Positions 60,506 through 64,000 of a stretch of DNA of 64,000 nt are shown here, one piece after another. The translations under genes and the position numbers were made by a program. Numbering within the stretch: position 1 is the stretch's first letter; each line of letters starts with the position of its first letter. Source of the stretch: Bartonella sp. A05 (GTDB lineage: Bacteria; Pseudomonadota; Alphaproteobacteria; Rhizobiales; Rhizobiaceae); NCBI RefSeq assembly GCF_026930145.1, contig NZ_JANHOJ010000001.1, positions 310,001 to 374,000 on the forward strand, in the 5' to 3' direction. Below the pieces are notes generated by a model that saw only the letters and a list, made by a program, of their open reading frames with translations, did not search any database and had not been told where the DNA came from.

Positions 60506-61219
60506 ATCTGTGGGATAGCTTATTTGCTGCAGATTCTACTGCCATGAATCACCATTATAGAAATTAACATCATCAAATGAATTTTGAGTAAAGACGTTAT
60601 GAGCAGGATATTAAAGGTTTACTTTTTCACGGAGTTATTTAGCGCAACTGAAGATTATTTGACAGTCGGATTATAGAAAAGTGCTCATATTTTAAGAATG
60701 AGCTGCCTAAAAATTGAAGCAAGTATATTTATTGTTTATAAAATGCGTGGAAATATTTCTATGAATATTAGTGTATGACTGAGTGAATTAATTGGTTTTG
60801 TAACGGGGCGTGAGATACGGATGTGTTCGCGCAATGAGTAAGAGATCGTTGATTTGCATTCATGGATGTATGAGAAGATGCAACAAATGGCGCCACTGAT
60901 CGCATTTGGAAGTGTGACTTTATGTTGGAATTTTTAAGTTTTGGTGTACTGTGATCTTGGTGGAAAAAGCGTTGCGGTCTTAATGTTGGTTACGGGTTCA
61001 ATTTCAAACGATATATTCGAAGAGTGGGGCAACAGTTTGATATTTTTGTCATTGAGTAATCCGTTAAAAGCCGCTAGAATTGCAGGCTTTTTGTGGAATG
61101 GTGCTTTGAGACATGCTTTACTGAATTGTTGATTGAAACAAATATTTTGTAATTGCCTAAGTGATTTTATTTGAAACGTAAAAAAGAACAAATGATATCA
61201 ATATGAGGAAAAAGGGTAT
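60506..61219. other. non-coding-looking stretch where argH lies in relatives
   Basis: About 700 bases between the TlpA-like gene and the small lipoprotein ORF hold only short, unlike frames. In Rhizobiales relatives the order here is often tlpA, argH, small lipoprotein, lysA. I could not find a recognisable argH fragment. Confidence 0.4.
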
Positions 61220-61315
61220 ATGAAAACCGTTTTAAAAAATTTAATAATTGTTCTTTTGGGTTGTATCGTTATAGTTGAACGTGGACGTAAAGGAGCATTA
61301 GAATTGCTCCTTTAA
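61220..61315 (+). CDS. tiny lipoprotein-like ORF (LptM-like remnant)
   Basis: This 31-residue ORF has a hydrophobic N-terminus, a lipobox-like LLGC with Cys at residue 15, and GRKGALEL, close to the GRKGPLE of LptM/YifL lipoproteins that assist LptD. It lies just before lysA, where LptM genes usually sit. A perfect 9-bp inverted repeat (61289-61313) overlaps its last codons, so it may be a shortened remnant. AAAGGG lies a few bases ahead of the ATG. Confidence 0.45.
   Translation: MKTVLKNLIIVLLGCIVIVERGRKGALELLL
61289..61313. terminator. hairpin overlapping the end of the LptM-like ORF
   Basis: AAAGGAGCA (61289-61297) pairs perfectly with TGCTCCTTT (61305-61313) over a 7-base loop. The T tail is short, so terminator activity is plausible but not certain. 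Confidence 0.45.
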
Positions 61316-61409
61316 CGATGGTAAATTCTTTGCAAGAGGCGGTGTTTGTTTCCAAAAGCAAAGCAGATAAACCTTTTGTGCTCGATCGGTTGATACAATA
61401 GAGGTTTTA

Positions 61410-62684
61410 ATGCATTTTTTTTCTTATCAGGAGGGTGTGCTTCATGCTGAAGGTCTTTCGCTTGCTGCTCTTGCACAGAATATAGGAACACCTTTTTATT
61501 GTTATTCGGCTGGCGCATTGGTTGCGCATTTAAAAGACTATCAGAATGCATTTCGAGATATGCCCAGTCTCATTGCTTATGCGGTTAAGGCGAATTCTAA
61601 TCAGGCTGTTTTACGGCTTTTAGCAGCAAATGGAGCTGGGGCTGATGTGGTTTCGGAGGGTGAGTTGCGCCGCGCACTTGCTGTTGGTATTCCTGCTCAT
61701 CGTATTGTTTATTCTGGTGTTGGCAAAACAGTTGGGGAGATAGATTTTGCCTTGGCGCACGATATTTATTGTTTTAATGTCGAATCTGAGCCGGAACTGG
61801 AGCAATTATCAGCACGTGCTGTTGCACTTTCAAAAACAGCGCGCATTTCATTGCGCATTAATCCCGATGTCGATGCAAAGACGCATAAGAAAATTACAAC
61901 GGGAAAGTCCGAAAATAAATTTGGTATTCCACTATCATTAGCAGGGGATGTATACAAAAAAGCAGCTCAATTACCAGGTCTTCATGTGTGTGGTGTGGAT
62001 ATGCATATTGGTAGCCAGATCTGTGATTTGAAGCCATTTGAAGATGCATTTCTCATCACTGCGGATTTTGTGCGTCAATTATGGAGTGATGGTTATGCGA
62101 TAACCCATGTAGATATTGGGGGTGGGCTCGGTATTCAGTATGGAAATGAATCTCATGCTGTGCCGTCTCCTTTTGATTATGCTGCATTGGTGGAGAAATA
62201 TATTGCACCTTTAGGAATTAATATTATCTTAGAGCCTGGGCGTAGTATTGCTGGTGCAGCCGGTGTATTGGTAACATCTGTTCTGTATATCAAAAAGGGG
62301 AAGGGGCGGAGTTTTGTTATTGTTGATGCGGCAATGAATGATTTCATTCGTTCAACACTTTATGACGCTTGGCAGAATGTGGTTCCTGTGAAGAAAATGG
62401 CGGAAGATGCTCCCCTGATCTGTGCAGATATTGTCGGTCCAGTTTGTGAAACCGGTGATTATTTAGGATTGGATTATTGTTTGCCTGTATTGGCGGCAGG
62501 GGATCTTTTAGTAGTCACAGGAGCGGGAGCTTACGGGGCAGTTATGGCAAGTACTTACAATAGCCGACTTTTGGTGCCGGAAGTTTTGGTTCAAAATACA
62601 TATCATGCGGTGATTCGCCCGCGTCTTGATTATGAACAATTGATAGGATTTGATCGTATTCCAGATTGGATTGAGAGCTGTTAA
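61410..62684 (+). CDS. lysA: diaminopimelate decarboxylase
   Basis: LysA makes lysine from meso-diaminopimelate, the last step after DapF. The 424-residue PLP enzyme shows YAVKANSNQAVLRLLA with the PLP lysine near 55, HVDIGGGLGIQY, LEPGRSIAGAAGVL, and GPVCETGDYLG with the catalytic Cys. It is longer than NspC (365). It is followed, about 115 bases on, by the TIGR02302-type gene. Confidence 0.95.
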   Translation: MHFFSYQEGVLHAEGLSLAALAQNIGTPFYCYSAGALVAHLKDYQNAFRDMPSLIAYAVKANSNQAVLRLLAANGAGADVVSEGELRRALAVGIPAHRIVYSGVGKTVGEIDFALAHDIYCFNVESEPELEQLSARAVALSKTARISLRINPDVDAKTHKKITTGKSENKFGIPLSLAGDVYKKAAQLPGLHVCGVDMHIGSQICDLKPFEDAFLITADFVRQLWSDGYAITHVDIGGGLGIQYGNESHAVPSPFDYAALVEKYIAPLGINIILEPGRSIAGAAGVLVTSVLYIKKGKGRSFVIVDAAMNDFIRSTLYDAWQNVVPVKKMAEDAPLICADIVGPVCETGDYLGLDYCLPVLAAGDLLVVTGAGAYGAVMASTYNSRLLVPEVLVQNTYHAVIRPRLDYEQLIGFDRIPDWIESC

Positions 62685-62799
62685 ATGCCTTTGATCTCAT
62701 TGTCACTCAACTTTTATGAGATAATTTATTGGGTGGAAATTGTTTTATATGGATCTTATGATCCTGACACACGACTATAAAAAGGACAAATGTGTATCT

Positions 62800-64000
62800 A
62801 TGGGAGATGGAAGCATCAAAAGTTTTTCGAAAATAAAGCTTTTGTGTGTGCGCATTGTGGCTTGGTGTGTGCTATTTTTTGAAAGGATATGGTTGCGGCT
62901 TTTGCCTTTTGTGCTGGTTCTTAGCCTGCTGTGTTCATTGAGTTGGTTTGGCATTTTTAACCTTCTGAATTATTGGTCGCATTTATTATTGCTTGCGTTA
63001 GTGTTTTTTGCTGCTGTATGGAGTTTGTTTCCGCTTTTTGGTTTCCGCTTGCCCACAATCAAGGATATTGATCGCCGTATTGAGCGCGCAAGTGGGCACA
63101 AACACCAACCTTTAAGTGTTCAAAGAGATCATTTATGCTCTGAAGATGATGAAGGTTTTCGTGCGATTGTTTGGCGTGAACATCAGCGCCGTATGTCAGA
63201 GCAATTACATCATTTGCAAGTCGGTTTTGTCTATCCCAATAGCGCTTCTTATGATCCTATGGCTATTAGGGCTTTATTTATTTTACTGTTTGTATGTGCT
63301 TTCAGTTTTTCTTTTAGTCCATCAGGAGGGCGTTTAACAGATGCTTTTGATTTGCATCCTATGGTTGATGAAGTATCTATGCGGATTGATGCTTGGATTA
63401 CTCCACCTGCTTATACGGGTGTTGCTCCCATTTATTTAACACGAGGTGAAATAACACAGTTTGCGATTCCTGAAAACAGTGATGTGGTTGTGCGCGTTGT
63501 CAATGATGCAGGTGTTACGGTAAAGGCTATATCTGAAGAGGATGGGCACAAGGTTTTACTTGCCGAGAAACATGAAAAAACATCTTTAAACGATCCAGTT
63601 GTTCATTTTGAAACACGTTTAGAACGTTCAATAAATTTGTCTGTATCATCGCGTCATAAGCAATATAAATGGCATTTACAGATGATGAAGGATCAGTCAC
63701 CAACGATTTGTTGGTTGGAAAAACCAGGGCGGATTTTAGCTGGATCATTAGAGCTTCAGTATGAAATGGATGATGATTATGGCGTTACGAAAGCTTTTGT
63801 TGAGATAGAACCTCTTTTTAATCAGAGCAAAGATGCTGTTCCTTTATATAAAGCACCTGAAATAGAGCTTCTTTTAGCGCACAATGGAAAAGGAAAAATG
63901 CGGATGGTACAAGATTTATCAAGCCATCCGTGGGCTGGCGCGGAAGTTAAAATCACTTTGGTTGCAGAAGATGGCGCTGGTCAGCAGGGACGCAGTAAAA
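62800..64000 (+). CDS. TIGR02302-type (DUF4175) membrane protein, 3' end outside window
   Basis: A frame open from the ATG at 62800 to the end of the window gives over 400 residues. It starts with a cytoplasmic segment, two membrane helices (about residues 30-95), then IDRRIERASGHKHQPL and WREHQRRMSEQLHHLQVG, as in the TIGR02302 family found next to lysA in Rhizobiales. A third helix follows near residue 155. The function is unknown; these are large inner-membrane proteins with a periplasmic region. AAAAGGA lies ahead of the start. Confidence 0.8.
   Translation, partial: MGDGSIKSFSKIKLLCVRIVAWCVLFFERIWLRLLPFVLVLSLLCSLSWFGIFNLLNYWSHLLLLALVFFAAVWSLFPLFGFRLPTIKDIDRRIERASGHKHQPLSVQRDHLCSEDDEGFRAIVWREHQRRMSEQLHHLQVGFVYPNSASYDPMAIRALFILLFVCAFSFSFSPSGGRLTDAFDLHPMVDEVSMRIDAWITPPAYTGVAPIYLTRGEITQFAIPENSDVVVRVVNDAGVTVKAISEEDGHKVLLAEKHEKTSLNDPVVHFETRLERSINLSVSSRHKQYKWHLQMMKDQSPTICWLEKPGRILAGSLELQYEMDDDYGVTKAFVEIEPLFNQSKDAVPLYKAPEIELLLAHNGKGKMRMVQDLSSHPWAGAEVKITLVAEDGAGQQGRSK

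Noticed and set aside
60941-61132. 63-codon plus-strand ORF before lysA
   Set aside because: No recognisable motif, and a similar-length frame exists on the other strand, so neither is favoured.

Overview
The window is a 64 kb piece of a low-GC Rhizobiales chromosome, most likely a Bartonella species. The pointers are a Brucella-type Omp19 lipoprotein, a BA14K-family protein, a fused phaAB antiporter operon, the order mdh-sucCD-sucAB-lpd, and losses typical of a reduced host-associated genome. No hemE lies beside ppsR and no argH lies beside lysA, and several genes are decayed. No prophage, insertion sequence, CRISPR array or rRNA operon was seen. Almost everything is core chromosome, so the most interesting signals are non-coding.

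Layout. 0-3.4 kb: a decaying aas pseudogene, a BI-1 family membrane protein behind a hairpin-rich leader, and an EEP-family phosphohydrolase. 3.4-10.2 kb: a leftward block of polA, dnaQ, coaE, aroE, maf and ppsR. A probable anti-Shine-Dalgarno small RNA sits between dnaQ and polA on the opposite strand. 10.25-10.85 kb: an AT-rich gap with DnaA-box-like and CtrA-type sites, between divergent ppsR and rho, which I read as the probable replication origin. 10.85-17.8 kb: rho, mnmE, mnmG, rsmG, parA and parB, with two parS-like sites; a third parS-like site lies in dapF. 17.8-23.2 kb: a hypothetical pseudogene, then gloB, yciB, ftsY, mtaB and dapF on the minus strand. 23.4-34.6 kb: omp19, zapE, then mdh, sucC, sucD, sucA, sucB and lpd, which form the lower half of the TCA cycle. 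34.7-37.1 kb: the carboxynorspermidine route to polyamines.

37.2-44 kb: a BA14K protein and the six-gene Mrp/Pha cation/proton antiporter operon. 44.2-50 kb: an MliC-like lysozyme inhibitor, a tRNA-Arg(CCU) interrupted by a group I intron, aroB, aroK, a 52-residue membrane protein, xerD, accA and an L,D-transpeptidase-like lipoprotein. 50-57.6 kb: a COG0523 GTPase, a D,D-carboxypeptidase, plsC, tRNA-Gly(GCC), a three-gene ABC importer and holA. 57.6-64 kb: a gene-poor stretch with a YihY-family membrane protein, a broken YaiI-family gene, a TlpA-like thioredoxin, a tiny lipoprotein-like ORF, lysA and the start of a TIGR02302-type membrane protein that runs off the window.

The genes cover replication and segregation (polA, dnaQ, holA, oriC, parABS, xerD), tRNA modification (mnmE/mnmG, mtaB), cell wall and envelope work (dapF, lysA, D,D-carboxypeptidase, L,D-transpeptidase), aromatic synthesis (aroE, aroB, aroK), central carbon metabolism and envelope defence (Omp19, MliC-like). 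Functions are assigned by recognising protein families and motifs by eye; no database search was run.
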